A DNA stretch of 64,000 bases from Polyangium sp. 15x6 (GCF_029960785.1 NZ_JASBQE010000012.1:62001-126000), one strand, 5' to 3'. Shown: positions 11,130 through 20,701, counted from the first letter of the stretch. Made by a program: numbers and translations. Notes: generated by a model not told the origin, from the sequence alone.

Positions 11130-11921
11130 CTACCCCGCGATCGACGCGACCTTCCTGCCCGCGCGGCTCGCGGCGTACGTCGCCGCGCGGATCATCTGGA
11201 ACGGCCCGACCGGCATGATCCCGCGACCTGCGTGGAACGGCGTGAACGACAGCGCCTCCTGATCCACGAGCGATCGCTCCTCCAGATCGATCAACGCCAC
11301 CGCTCGCCAGCGCGACATCCGCAGAATCTCCTCCGGCGAACGCAGCCGCACGCCGAGCGCCCCCGTCTGCATGACCTCGAGCCGCAGCACCGCGTTTCCC
11401 GCGGCCACGGCCCGCTCGAGCCGCTCACGCCGACTGCCGTGCGTCTCCCTCTGCCGCGACGGCACGAGCCTGAACTTCACGCGACCGAGCCCGAGCACGT
11501 AGAACGGCAGGATCGCGTGGTACTCGTTCGCCAGGTAGTCGTGCACGTTCGTGGTGAGCGGCGCGAGCGGCAGCGACCAGATGTGCTGGAATGTCGCGAA
11601 GAGCAGGTCCTGATCCCTCGCGGAGACCTCCACCGACGTCGCCGTCGGCGTGCGCCCGCAGAATCGCACCGCGATCCCGAGCGCGTCCGGCAGCTCCTTC
11701 TCGTGACGCCACCACGCGCTCGACAGCCGCACGAGCGCGGGCCCCGCGAGCCTCTGCGCGAGCTCTCCCACGGCGCCCTCGCGCACGAGCGGCCGCACGT
11801 CCGCCCGGAACAGGACGCCGTCCGGATGGAAGAGCCGCGCACGCCGGAGAAGACTCCCCTCCCCCGTGATCGGGGACAAAACGCCGCCAATCGCCCGCCC
11901 CAACGCCTCGGTCACCCGCAT
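11130..11921 (-). CDS. Uncharacterised protein with distant catalase-like features
   Basis: 263 residues, no signal peptide. The order of motifs (an HPDGVLFRA segment, then RLSSAWW, a PDALGIAVRF strand and a DQDLLFATF segment) recalls the core of haem catalases and the small actinobacterial proteins that share this fold, but full catalase identity is not visible and the length is about half. The function is therefore unknown; haem binding is only a suggestion. The ATG at 11921 is preceded by a GGAGGGG ribosome site, which decides it over longer frames that run into the divergent phosphoesterase. Its stop directly abuts that of the patatin gene. Confidence 0.55.
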   Translation of the reverse strand: MRVTEALGRAIGGVLSPITGEGSLLRRARLFHPDGVLFRADVRPLVREGAVGELAQRLAGPALVRLSSAWWRHEKELPDALGIAVRFCGRTPTATSVEVSARDQDLLFATFQHIWSLPLAPLTTNVHDYLANEYHAILPFYVLGLGRVKFRLVPSRQRETHGSRRERLERAVAAGNAVLRLEVMQTGALGVRLRSPEEILRMSRWRAVALIDLEERSLVDQEALSFTPFHAGRGIMPVGPFQMIRAATYAASRAGRKVASIAG

Positions 11922-12098
11922 CGCTCCCCTCCGTCTCAGTAGAACCTGGGCGTCCGCGCCACCCCTCCGCAAGGCCTTGCGTCGTCCGGAATCCATCTCC
12001 AACCGCCGCTGACATTCCCCGTACGTTCCCAATAATTTCGCGTCGTTAGGAGATCCCCTGGCAGGCGTCCACCTCGCCAACGTGCCATCCTTAACGTA

Positions 12099-13577
12099 AT
12101 GCATCACACGCTCGTGATTTCCGACATCCACCTCTGCGAAGTGGAGCCGGGGACAGGTCCGTGGATGCGTCATCGGCAGCGAGCTTTCCTGCCGGACGGC
12201 GAGATCGCGAGGATGCTGGACGCGGTCCTCCACGCCGTCCGCGGGCAGCGGATGACGCTCGTGCTGAACGGCGACGTCTTCGACTTCGACGCTCCGCGCG
12301 TGATCGACGGTCGCAGCGTCTGCCACGATCTCCCGCGCGACGCCGAGCACGGCGTGCCGGCGATCGCGGCGATCCTGGACGATCACCCGATCGTCCTGGA
12401 AGCGCTCGGGCGTGTCCTCGACGAGGGACACGACATCGTGCTCGTGTCGGGCAACCACGACGTCCTGCTCACGCTGCCCGAGGTCCGCGCGCACCTCGCG
12501 GCGCGCCTCTGCGACGCCGCGTGCGCCTTGCGTGCGCGCGATCGCAGCCCGAGCGCGCGGGCCGCGATCGCGGCGCGGATCCACTTCCGCGCGTGGATGC
12601 ACGTCACGCCCGATCGTGTCGTCATCGAGCACGGCCACCTCTACGATCCCTACTGCAGCTACCGCTACCCGATGGCCCCGTACGACGACGGCGGGCGCGA
12701 GATCGTGGCGACGATGGGCTCGATGGGGACGCGGCTGCTCGTCTCGCGGCTCGGCTACTTCAACCCGCACGACGACAGCTCCGTCATGATGTCGAAGCTC
12801 GGCTACCTCCTGCACTGGGCGCGCTACTACCTCTTCTCGCGCCGCTGGCTCGCGCTCATCTGGGCGTTCGGCACCGCGCGGATCCTCGCCCGCCTCTGGC
12901 GATCGCGGCGGTCCTTCTGCCGCGCGCGCTACCGCGGCAACGTGATCGCCTGCGCCCGCGAGACGGGCGAGCGCGTCGCGGCCGTCGCGCGCCACACCCG
13001 CCTCTTCGAGCCGCCCGCCGAGTCGCGCTTCCTCCGCGTCGTGCGCGAGCTCTGGGTCGATCACGTGTTCGTGATCCTCGTCGGCGCGGCGCTCGGCGCG
13101 CTCTTCATCGGCGTCGTGGGCGTGCCGCTCGGGCTCCTCGGCGGCATCGTGCCGCTGCTCCTCTTCGTGCTCTACGACCGCCTCGTCCCCAAGCCTCCGC
13201 TCGCCGAGACGTGGCTACGCGTCGGCCGCGTGATGCGGAACGTCGCGAAGATCCACGGCGCCCGCGCCGTCGTCTTCGGCCACACGCACACACCCGAGGG
13301 CTCGTGGGAAGGCGACGTGTTCATCGGCAACAGCGGCTCGTGGTCCGCGGCCATGGACGGCCCCGACGGCACCCCGCGCTTTGGCGAGCACCCCTTCGTC
13401 TGGCTCACGAGCGGCGATCAGGGCGAGCTCACAGGCGGGCTCTACGCCTGGAAAGACGGCGTGATCCTGCCGCGCGTCGTGCGCGCGCCACAGACCGAAG
13501 CGCCTCCGCGCAGCGAGGCCCTCCTGCGCAGCACAGAGGCTCCCGAGATCCGCAGCGACGACGCCCGCGCGGTCTAA
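12099..13577 (+). CDS. Membrane-associated calcineurin-like metallophosphoesterase
   Basis: A 492-residue phosphoesterase. The five metal-site blocks are visible in order: SDIHL at about 8-12, NGDVFDFD near 58-65, SGNHD near 115, a GHLYDP block near 180, and FGHTH near 390. Between the last two blocks (about residues 310-355) lies a long hydrophobic segment able to cross the membrane twice, so the enzyme is probably membrane-tethered. The general plan is that of LpxH-type UDP-diacylglucosamine hydrolases and related phosphatases, but the inserted membrane part makes the substrate uncertain. No clear ribosome site precedes the ATG. It converges on the permease gene, with a four-base overlap of the stop regions. 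Confidence 0.82.
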   Translation: MHHTLVISDIHLCEVEPGTGPWMRHRQRAFLPDGEIARMLDAVLHAVRGQRMTLVLNGDVFDFDAPRVIDGRSVCHDLPRDAEHGVPAIAAILDDHPIVLEALGRVLDEGHDIVLVSGNHDVLLTLPEVRAHLAARLCDAACALRARDRSPSARAAIAARIHFRAWMHVTPDRVVIEHGHLYDPYCSYRYPMAPYDDGGREIVATMGSMGTRLLVSRLGYFNPHDDSSVMMSKLGYLLHWARYYLFSRRWLALIWAFGTARILARLWRSRRSFCRARYRGNVIACARETGERVAAVARHTRLFEPPAESRFLRVVRELWVDHVFVILVGAALGALFIGVVGVPLGLLGGIVPLLLFVLYDRLVPKPPLAETWLRVGRVMRNVAKIHGARAVVFGHTHTPEGSWEGDVFIGNSGSWSAAMDGPDGTPRFGEHPFVWLTSGDQGELTGGLYAWKDGVILPRVVRAPQTEAPPRSEALLRSTEAPEIRSDDARAV

Positions 13578-14941
13578 GCCGCCACGGCCTTCGCAGGCTC
13601 CTCGTCGGCGCGGTTCGTCGGGACGAACATCGACAGGATCACGCCCGGGATCGAGGCTGCGAACGCGAGCAGGAAGAACGTCGTGAACCCGACGCTCTGC
13701 GCGAGGTGGCCGCTCACCGACCCCGCGAGCGTCGTCGCCAGCGACATGAGCGCGCTGCCGATCGCGAAGTGCGACGCCCGGTAGGCGCCCTGGCACCGCC
13801 GCATGATGAAGACCATGAACGCGGCCGATCCCGCGTAGGCCACGAACTGCTCGACGAGCACCACGGCGGTGATCGCCGCGATCCCCGGCCGCGTCCAGGC
13901 GAGCCACGCGTAGAGCGGGATCGCCGCGCTCTGGAGGATCGAGATCGGCTTGAGCGTCCGCTCGAGTCCGAGCCGCGAGACCACCATCCCTCCGAGGATC
14001 GAGCCCGCGATCGAGGAGACCGTGCCCCACGTGCCGCTCACGAACCCGCGCTGCGCGAGGTTCAGGCCGAGATCCTTCAGGAAGGGCGTGTGCATCGCGA
14101 ACATGAGCGCGTCGCCCGCGCGGAACGTCAGGATGAACCCGAGCACGAGCCCGACCTTGGGCTGGCGCAGGAACGTGACGAACGCCTGCAGATACGACGC
14201 GTCGGCGTTTCGACCCACGCGCGCCTCGACCTCGGCCTGCGCGGGCGCCGAGGGACGCGGCAAGAACAGCGCGTGCCCCACGCCGAGGAGGAGCATCATC
14301 GCGGCCGCCGCGAAGAACGCGTAGCGCCACCCGCCCGCGATCCCCGCGAGCACCACGAGCCCGCCCTTCGCGACCAGCATCGCGGCCCGGAACGCGGCCA
14401 CGCGCAGCCCCGAGAACGCCGCTTGCCGCTTCTCGGGCAGCGCGTCGAGGTAGAACCCGTCCACCGAGATGTCCTGCGTCGCGGCGAGCACCGACACCGC
14501 GATGAGCCCCCACGCCACCACGGGCAGATCCCCGCGATCGGCCGGCATCGCGAGCGCGAGCACCGCGAGCCCGAGCGCGATCTGGGTCGCGACGACCCAG
14601 CCGCGCTTCTTGCCGTACATGTCGACGAGCGGGCTCCAGAGGAACTTCGCGTTCCACGCGAAGCCGTAAAACGCCGTGTACCCGATCGCCGTGAGGCTCG
14701 CGCCGAACGCCGTGAAGAGCTCCGCGCTCACCTGGTGCACGATCGAGTACGGCAGCCCCTCGCCGAAGTACGTCGTGGCGACCCACGGCGCCGCGCGGAG
14801 CGGGCTCTCCGCGGCCTTCTCCTCGGCCTCGCGCCGTGGTGCGTCCGGCGCCGCGTTCTTCGGAGGTGCATAGACCTCTTCGAGGGAAGGGCCCGGAGGG
14901 ACCGCCTCCGCTGCGGCAGACGCTCGTTCGACGACGGACAC
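13574..14941 (-). CDS. MFS permease, AmpG-like
   Basis: A 455-residue major-facilitator protein with about 12 hydrophobic segments. The start of the first segment (FGEGLPYSIV), a WSPLVD segment between helices 2 and 3 and an ATQDISVDG segment near helix 4 are typical of the AmpG muropeptide permease branch, which imports anhydro-muropeptides for cell-wall recycling; the substrate here is inferred. The GTG at 14941 is preferred: an AGGGGA lies 10 bp upstream, and the additional codons from an ATG at 15070 have about 40 percent A/T third positions, unlike the rest of the gene. No ampC or other recycling gene is near. Confidence 0.78.
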   Translation of the reverse strand: MSVVERASAAAEAVPPGPSLEEVYAPPKNAAPDAPRREAEEKAAESPLRAAPWVATTYFGEGLPYSIVHQVSAELFTAFGASLTAIGYTAFYGFAWNAKFLWSPLVDMYGKKRGWVVATQIALGLAVLALAMPADRGDLPVVAWGLIAVSVLAATQDISVDGFYLDALPEKRQAAFSGLRVAAFRAAMLVAKGGLVVLAGIAGGWRYAFFAAAAMMLLLGVGHALFLPRPSAPAQAEVEARVGRNADASYLQAFVTFLRQPKVGLVLGFILTFRAGDALMFAMHTPFLKDLGLNLAQRGFVSGTWGTVSSIAGSILGGMVVSRLGLERTLKPISILQSAAIPLYAWLAWTRPGIAAITAVVLVEQFVAYAGSAAFMVFIMRRCQGAYRASHFAIGSALMSLATTLAGSVSGHLAQSVGFTTFFLLAFAASIPGVILSMFVPTNRADEEPAKAVAA

Positions 14942-15127
14942 GTTACCGAGTCCCCTACACCAGAAAGTTCCGGCGGGCCCACCTTCTGGCCGACGCACCG
15001 CGGAAATACGGGGGGCCTCGTCCAGAAGGTAGCGGTTTTCGACCGTCTCGGTTAGACGTGGAGACGACATGTCGAGGCTCTGCCGACGCCGCTCTGGGGC
15101 CACGGATTCCGTGATGGGGGAAGCGCG

Positions 15128-16480
15128 GTGAACGTCTACACCCGACGCGAGGAGATGCGCTGGACGATCATCGCGCTGACCGTGCTCGTGCTCTCGTTCG
15201 GAGGCGCGGTCGTGCGGCTCGTCACAGCCGAAGGACGGCTCATCCCCGACCCCGCTGCGATCGCCGCCGCGAAGGCCGCGGACACGAAAGCGCAGCAAGC
15301 GAAGGCCTGCCAGACCGCCGCCGATCGGCTGAACACGGAGATCCCCGTGTTCAAGGCCTCCGCGAAGGCCGCGCGCCTCGCCGCGACGGCCACGCCGAGC
15401 GCCACGCCGCCGCCCACGAAAGGCAAGAAGCCGCCGCCGCCGAAGGAGAAAGAGCCCGACGTCGATCTCGCGTGGCCCGCGGCGCTCCCTTCCTACAAAC
15501 AGGTAAAACTGCTCGCGCCGTGTCGCCCGCTCGTCGAGGGCGTGGCCGGCAACAAACCCGAGGCGGCGAAGGGCTGGGACGCGGTCGCGACGGCGGCCGC
15601 CGTGACCGTCGGCGAGGACTACAAGTCGCAGGTCGAGGCCGCGCGCAAGCTCCTCGCGGCGCTCGGCGAAGCGCCGGTCGACAAGGTGCTCGAGGTGACC
15701 AAGGAGGCCGAGGCGACGCTCCAGAAGGCCGCCGAAGCCGAGCAGGAGAAGGCGAAGACCGCGCAGGTGCGCGAGCCCTTGCCGAAGGGCCTGCTCCCGC
15801 GCGAGCTCGCGGTTGGCCTCGGCGTGCTCATCGGTGTGCTCGCGCTCCTCGCGAGCTTCCTCAGCGTGCGCGCGGCCGCCGGGCGGCGCCTCTCGACGCT
15901 CCTGCCCCTGCGCGAGGCCGCGAAGACGGGCAACTCCGGCATGCAGGCTGCGGCGCTGCTCACGCTCGCCTCGCAGCACAACGGCGGCGAACCCGGCCTC
16001 GTCATCGGCGCCGGCGTTGGCGGACTCATCGCCGCGTTCGTGTTCCCGCTCGACGCCGACATCTTCGTCGCGGGCGTCATGGTCGGCCTCCTCCTCGGCC
16101 TCGGCTTCCAGTGGACCGTGCGCATGTTCGAGGGCCTCACGAACTGGCGCAGGCGCGCCACCGAGCTCGCGGACATCGAGAAGCCCGCGGTCCCCATCGT
16201 GCTCGTCCTCTCGACGGTCCACCTCGGCCGCGAGCCCGAGTTCTGGGCCTTCTTCAGCAAGCTCTCCGCGCAGGAGCAGGCCGCGACGGTCGCGCAGCTC
16301 GCCTCGCAGGCCGAGGAGCAGATCCTCGCCGCCGCCGACGCGGGCGCCGCCCAGCCCTACGCGCAGCAGGCCATGCCCCAGGGGTATCCTGGCGGCGGCT
16401 ACCCCGGCGGCGGTTTTCCCCCGGGCGGCATGCCCCCGGGCGGCGGTTTTCCTCCTGGCGGCGGCTACCCCGGCCGCTGA
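15128..16480 (+). CDS. Membrane protein of unknown function with Gly/Pro-rich tail
   Basis: 450 residues starting at a GTG with a GGGGGAAG ribosome site. One membrane segment lies near the N-terminus (11-32), followed by an Ala/Lys-rich, partly coiled region with a Pro/Lys stretch around 95-115. Three more hydrophobic segments sit around 230-250, 290-310 and 317-337. A soluble helical part of about 90 residues follows, and the last 40 residues are repeats of Gly, Pro and Tyr (YPGGG, FPPGG). The family is not recognised. Such Gly/Pro tails occur in bacterial signalling and surface membrane proteins, but no role is claimed. Confidence 0.65.
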   Translation: MNVYTRREEMRWTIIALTVLVLSFGGAVVRLVTAEGRLIPDPAAIAAAKAADTKAQQAKACQTAADRLNTEIPVFKASAKAARLAATATPSATPPPTKGKKPPPPKEKEPDVDLAWPAALPSYKQVKLLAPCRPLVEGVAGNKPEAAKGWDAVATAAAVTVGEDYKSQVEAARKLLAALGEAPVDKVLEVTKEAEATLQKAAEAEQEKAKTAQVREPLPKGLLPRELAVGLGVLIGVLALLASFLSVRAAAGRRLSTLLPLREAAKTGNSGMQAAALLTLASQHNGGEPGLVIGAGVGGLIAAFVFPLDADIFVAGVMVGLLLGLGFQWTVRMFEGLTNWRRRATELADIEKPAVPIVLVLSTVHLGREPEFWAFFSKLSAQEQAATVAQLASQAEEQILAAADAGAAQPYAQQAMPQGYPGGGYPGGGFPPGGMPPGGGFPPGGGYPGR

Positions 16481-16567
16481 GAGCGCCGATCTTTCTTCAC
16501 GCGCCCGGCCGTCCGCGTCAATAAAGTGGCCTCTCCGCCGTATTCATGCGAGGAGGCAAAGACCCGG

Positions 16568-17641
16568 ATGCGCTTCTTTTCCCTTTCCTCGAAGAGCCTC
16601 TACCGCATCGGCGCGCTCGTCTCGCTCGTCGCGGCGAGCTCCCTCCTCGCGTCCCTGCCTGCGTCGGCGGAGGACGCCGCGCCCAAGCCCGAGGCCCAGG
16701 AAGCCAAGAAAGAGGCTGACAACAAGCCCGCGGTCCTCGTCGCGCCCAAGGCCGAGCCGGCGGCTGCGGCGGCCCAGAAGGGCGAAGGAAAGCAGGCGAG
16801 CGCGCCTGCGAAGAAGCGCCGGGGCGGCATCCACCCCTGCATGACCCCGGACCCGGGCTTCGGGATCTACGACCGCTGGTCGAACGAGCCCACGATCGGC
16901 CAGATGATCGCCCCGAAGAAGGGCGGCATCACGAAGAGCGGCGGCTTCGACCTCGTCGTCCACTTCCACGGCCACGAGCCCATCCGCAAGGAGTTCGTCA
17001 AGACGGCCAAGGGCTCGGTCCTCGTCGGCATCGACCTCGGCATTGGCTCGGGCGCGTACGCGCAGGGGTTTGCCGCGCCGAGCACCTTCACGCAGCTCCT
17101 CGCCAGCGTCGAGGCGGCGATGGCGAAGAAGACGGGCAACCCCAAGGCGCACGTCCGCAAGCTCGCGCTCTCGAGCTGGAGCGCGGGGTACGGCGCCATC
17201 GAACAGATCCTCCGCCAGCCGGCGGGCAAGCGCGTCGACGCCGTCGTCCTGCTCGACTCCTTGCACACGGGCTACATCGACGAGCGCTCGAAGGCCCTGA
17301 AGACGGGGCAGATCGACGTCTTCGTGGATTACGCCAAGCGCGCCGCGAAGAAGCAGGCGTTCATGTTCCTGAGCCACTCGTCGATCATCCCGCCCGGCTA
17401 CGCGTCGACGACGGAGGTCGCGAGTTACGTCATCGGCGAGCTCAAGGGCAAGCCCAAGAAGGCCAAGCGCGCGGACGTGCTCGGCCTCGATCTCATCCGC
17501 CGCTACGACAAGGGCGATTTCCACGTCCGCGGTTACACCGGCGACGACAAGCCCGATCACTGCGCGCACATCGGACTCATGGCCGATATCGTGCGTGTTC
17601 ATTTGGAGGCCCGCTGGAAAACTCCGCGCGGGAAGTCGTGA
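16568..17641 (+). CDS. Secreted alpha/beta-hydrolase-like protein
   Basis: 357 residues. An N-terminal signal peptide (about 1-33, ending ASA) is followed by an Ala/Lys/Pro-rich linker to about residue 85 and then a compact domain. In that domain a strand ends in HFHGHEP, a nucleophile-elbow-like SSWSAGYGA lies about 85 residues later, and then a VVLLDSLH strand; this is the order of an alpha/beta-hydrolase with a GxSxG-like turn in which the first Gly is replaced. A C-terminal His near DHCAHIG could complete a triad. Esterase or amidase activity is inferred only. The ATG at 16568 was chosen for its GAGGAGG ribosome site and the signal peptide right behind it. Confidence 0.65.
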   Translation: MRFFSLSSKSLYRIGALVSLVAASSLLASLPASAEDAAPKPEAQEAKKEADNKPAVLVAPKAEPAAAAAQKGEGKQASAPAKKRRGGIHPCMTPDPGFGIYDRWSNEPTIGQMIAPKKGGITKSGGFDLVVHFHGHEPIRKEFVKTAKGSVLVGIDLGIGSGAYAQGFAAPSTFTQLLASVEAAMAKKTGNPKAHVRKLALSSWSAGYGAIEQILRQPAGKRVDAVVLLDSLHTGYIDERSKALKTGQIDVFVDYAKRAAKKQAFMFLSHSSIIPPGYASTTEVASYVIGELKGKPKKAKRADVLGLDLIRRYDKGDFHVRGYTGDDKPDHCAHIGLMADIVRVHLEARWKTPRGKS

Positions 17642-17732
17642 TCGAACGCTTCGCACGACGCGCGTAATCGAATCGCCACCTCCGCGAAGGCCATTTCGCA
17701 GGCATTTCATTGCGTTTCGCGTCGCGAAGTTC

Positions 17733-17760
17733 TTGACGTTTCGACGCAATCCCGTAACGG
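17733..17760 (+). promoter_or_regulatory. Promoter of the lipid-kinase gene
   Basis: TTGACG at 17733-17738 and TAACGG at 17755-17760 are separated by 16 bp and resemble a sigma-70 promoter. The ATG of the next gene lies only 8 bp after the -10 box, so the transcript may be leaderless. Confidence 0.5.
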
Positions 17761-17768
17761 ATGATCAC

Positions 17769-18782
17769 ATGGGTGGCATTGGCGTCGTTCTGAACCCTCG
17801 CTCCCGACAGAACCGTCGCGACCCGGCCGCGGCCTCGCGGCTGGCGCGGACCCTCGGCGATCGAGGCGTCGTTCGCACCGCGCAGACGCGAGAGGACCTC
17901 GCTCGAATCGCGGAGGATTTCCGAAAACTCAAGATCGACGTGCTCGGCATCTCCGGCGGAGACGGCACGAATCACATCACCCTGACCGGATTCCTCGAGG
18001 TCTACAGCGACGAGCCACTCCCGCCGATCGCGTTCCTGCGCGGCGGCACGATGAACACGGTCGCGAACGCCGTGGGCGTGCCCCGCGGCAAGCCCGACGG
18101 CCTGCTCGCCGCGCTGATCGCCCGTTACAACGAGCGCGGAAAAGCCTCGCTCCGGGTGGTCGAGCGCAGCACGATGCGAATCAATGACCATTACGGGTTC
18201 ATTTTCGGCACGGGCGCGATCCACGGATACATGGCCGAGTACTACCGGCACCCCGAGCCGAACCCCGTCCACGCCGCCAGCACGCTCTACGAGGCCAGCA
18301 GGAACGTCCTTCTCGGGCGCAGGACGCCGGTCGCCGAGCGCTGGGAAGGCTCGGTCGAGCTCTCCGGCGGCGTGCGTTTGCCCATGCGCGACTACCTCTG
18401 CATCGCCGCGGGCACGGTCGACCAGATTGGCCTCGGTTTCCGGCCTTTCTATCGCTCGGGCCACGTCCCGAACCGCTTCCACATTCTCGGCATCCACACG
18501 ACCGCGCTCGGGTTCGTCAAGAAGCTCCCGGACATCTGGCAGGCGCGCCCGATGGGCGAGGAGCACACGTACGACCACCTCGCCGAGCACGCGATCCTGG
18601 AAGCGCGCTCGGGCGTGGTGCGGTACGTGCTCGACGGCGATCTGCACGAGCAGCACGGGCCGCTCGAGATGCGCGTGGGGCCGCGGGTCCAGATTGTCGT
18701 GGAACACAAGGCGGGCATTCGGCCGCCGGGCGGGAGCACGTTCCATTTCCCCCCGCCCTGGATCCAGCCTGGCAATTCGTGA
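17769..18782 (+). CDS. Diacylglycerol/sphingosine-kinase family lipid kinase
   Basis: 337 residues with the DAGK catalytic fold. The nucleotide loop SGGDGT is near residue 62, the substrate-side motif RGGTMNTVANA near residue 92, and a late DGD acidic motif near residue 293. These are the conserved blocks of lipid kinases such as YegS, DgkB and bacterial ceramide kinases, which phosphorylate a lipid hydroxyl with ATP. The substrate cannot be read from the sequence; Myxococcota make sphingolipids, so ceramide or diacylglycerol are both possible. The ATG at 17769 fits the family N-terminus (a NPRS motif at about 9) and sits directly behind a promoter. Confidence 0.88.
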   Translation: MGGIGVVLNPRSRQNRRDPAAASRLARTLGDRGVVRTAQTREDLARIAEDFRKLKIDVLGISGGDGTNHITLTGFLEVYSDEPLPPIAFLRGGTMNTVANAVGVPRGKPDGLLAALIARYNERGKASLRVVERSTMRINDHYGFIFGTGAIHGYMAEYYRHPEPNPVHAASTLYEASRNVLLGRRTPVAERWEGSVELSGGVRLPMRDYLCIAAGTVDQIGLGFRPFYRSGHVPNRFHILGIHTTALGFVKKLPDIWQARPMGEEHTYDHLAEHAILEARSGVVRYVLDGDLHEQHGPLEMRVGPRVQIVVEHKAGIRPPGGSTFHFPPPWIQPGNS

Positions 18783-18785
18783 CGC

Positions 18786-19259
18786 TCACGCCTCCGGCAT
18801 CTCGGAGGCGTCGAGCCGCACCGTGACGAACGTCCCGTAGCTCATCACCGTCAGCGACTCGTGATCGACGATCATCACGCGCACGCAACGCGCGGGCGCG
18901 GCGGTGCGGAGATCCTCGTACGGATCGAACGGAGCGTCCTCCGCGGGAGGGAGCGCCGATCGCAGGAAAGCGTGGACTTTGTCGCGGTGCCCGATGAGCA
19001 CGCACGTGCCCACGGACTCCTCGTCCTGGAAAAACAGCTCGTGCGCGGAGACGTCGACGACGAGCACGGCCACGTCCACGACGTCGATCCCGCTCGTCAC
19101 GCAGACCTGCTCGATGCGCGAGCAGACCGCGTTTTCCACGCTCCGGAAGAGGGCGATGCGACGGCGTTGCCCCTCCGTCAGCGAGGCTTCGGCGAGGAAA
19201 TTCGACAGGCTCGCCGGGATCTCCGATTTCGCGGTGTCCTTGTTCTTGGCGTCCCCCAT
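18786..19259 (-). CDS. Hypothetical cytoplasmic protein
   Basis: 157 residues, no signal peptide or membrane segment, a hydrophilic N-terminus, then alternating beta strands (VVDVAVLVVDV, GTCVLIGHRD, CVRVMIVDHES). No family recognised; the pattern suggests a small alpha/beta domain. The ATG at 19259 is the best start but lacks a clear ribosome site. The gene converges on the lipid kinase with three bases between the two ends, and follows the lipoprotein gene at 19426 on the same strand after 166 bp. Confidence 0.55.
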   Translation of the reverse strand: MGDAKNKDTAKSEIPASLSNFLAEASLTEGQRRRIALFRSVENAVCSRIEQVCVTSGIDVVDVAVLVVDVSAHELFFQDEESVGTCVLIGHRDKVHAFLRSALPPAEDAPFDPYEDLRTAAPARCVRVMIVDHESLTVMSYGTFVTVRLDASEMPEA

Positions 19260-19425
19260 GCTGATACCGCGAGGACCCCGCCTTCGGACGGGCCCGCCGC
19301 GCCTCCTCGCAGGGGTTTTATGCACGAGCGTCGCCAACGCCCCCTTCACCGAAAAGGAACGTGCCGGGCGGGAACGTCGCAGAGCGGTCGGGATCGGCCG
19401 CTCCCGCGTGCTCCCGTCTTGCCCG

Positions 19426-20532
19426 TCAGGGTGCGGCCCCGAGCGCGGCCTTCGTCTCCGTTTGGATCACGAGCTGCTGACCCGCCGGCTGATTCGGTGA
19501 TTTCAGGAGCGACTGCATCACGAGCGCGATCTGTCCCCGCTCCGGCATGAACCGGCTGTCGCCCACCTCGAGCTCGCCCTTGCCCCGCGACTCGTAGCGC
19601 TCGAGCGAGACGGGCACGTCCTTCGGCAAGCCCGGCAGGCCGAGCGCCGTGTTCGCCGCGTATTGCCGGACCTCGAGCGACAGCGTCGCCCGCTTGCCGT
19701 CGAGCTTCTCCACCTTCGCCACGCGGTATCGCAAGACATCCACGCCCGACGAGCGCGCCCGGTCGGTCACCATCCAGTACGCGCCCACCCCGACCGGTTT
19801 GTCCGGCAAGGGCACCGTCGACGCGAGCACGGCGTCCATCAGCGCACCCGTCATGAGCTCGATGCCCGGGTTCGAGTCCTTCGGGTACTCGACCGCGAGA
19901 TCCGTGGCGATCCCGGAAGGCTGCAGACGATAGCGGATCACGCTGTCCTTCAGGTTCTTCAGCTCGGCCGGCACGTCGCCGCGGATCGCGCGGACCGACG
20001 CGAGCTTCACGACCACGGGTTGTCCTGCCGGGGCCGCTTCGGCCGCTTTGTCGGCCTTCTTCTTGTCGTCCTTCGCCTTGTCGGCCTTGAACGCGATCTC
20101 GACGATGAGCGGCGGCAGCCCTTGCTGCGCCGCGCGCACCTGGAGCAGGAGCGTCGTCTTGCGCTCGTCGCCCCCTGCAAACGCGTACGAGAGCGGGACC
20201 TTCGGATCGCTGCCGTCGCCGAAGAGCTCGATCTTGGGCGCGGCCGTGGGCGCGTGGGCGGCGTCGGCCGCGGCGGGCTCGAAGATGCCGGTCTCGGGCG
20301 GGCCTCCCGCGGCTGCGTCCTTCGGGCCGGCGGACTGTGCGGGCGGCGCCTGGGCTGCGGCGGCGAGGGCCTCGCCGAGCTTGCCGCCGACGACGGGCCC
20401 GGTCTGGGCATCCGCGCCCGCATCGGCGACGGGCGCCGCGGGCTTCTTCTCTTCCTGACAGCCGATCGTGGAGATCACGAGGCCGAGCGCGATCATGCTC
20501 GCGCATCGGGCTACGTTCGCGCGTAGAGCCAT
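19426..20532 (-). CDS. Large lipoprotein of unknown function
   Basis: 368 residues. An N-terminal lipoprotein signal ends in the lipobox STIGC (Cys at 25), so the mature protein is lipid-anchored, probably to the outer membrane. An Ala/Pro-rich linker runs to about residue 95. The globular part contains several regular beta strands (for example around GVGAYWMVTD and RATLSLEVRQY) and resembles other Myxococcota lipoproteins with no assigned role. The start at 20532 is supported by the signal peptide and by a well-placed promoter whose -10 box ends 7 bp before the ATG, without a ribosome site. Confidence 0.72.
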   Translation of the reverse strand: MALRANVARCASMIALGLVISTIGCQEEKKPAAPVADAGADAQTGPVVGGKLGEALAAAAQAPPAQSAGPKDAAAGGPPETGIFEPAAADAAHAPTAAPKIELFGDGSDPKVPLSYAFAGGDERKTTLLLQVRAAQQGLPPLIVEIAFKADKAKDDKKKADKAAEAAPAGQPVVVKLASVRAIRGDVPAELKNLKDSVIRYRLQPSGIATDLAVEYPKDSNPGIELMTGALMDAVLASTVPLPDKPVGVGAYWMVTDRARSSGVDVLRYRVAKVEKLDGKRATLSLEVRQYAANTALGLPGLPKDVPVSLERYESRGKGELEVGDSRFMPERGQIALVMQSLLKSPNQPAGQQLVIQTETKAALGAAP

Positions 20533-20539
20533 GGCGCAC

Positions 20540-20568
20540 GATGTATCTCGTTTTCGCGAGGGTGTCAG
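20540..20568 (-). promoter_or_regulatory. Promoter of the lipoprotein gene
   Basis: On the minus strand CTGACA (20568-20563) and TACATC (20545-20540) are spaced by exactly 17 bp. The ATG follows 7 bp after the -10 box and has no ribosome site, suggesting a leaderless transcript. Confidence 0.55.
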
Positions 20569-20701
20569 GTCCGACCGGGCCGAACCATCCGGGGGTTTGG
20601 GCGCGTAGCCCGTCAACCGGGGGATGGAAGGGCGACGCCGCGGGCCGCACATGCTCCTTGCGCCGCGCGTGAACCGAGAACGGGCGCGCCGAGGAGGGAG
20701 C

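Noticed and set aside
14942-15070. N-terminal extension of the AmpG-like permease from ATG 15070
   Set aside because: Third-position A/T is about 40 percent in this stretch, against a few percent in real genes here, so it is probably non-coding promoter DNA.
18790-18811. CGCCTCC...GGAGGCG hairpin after the lipid kinase as a terminator
   Set aside because: It lies within the last codons of the facing gene and has no T-run; pairing may come from codon usage alone.
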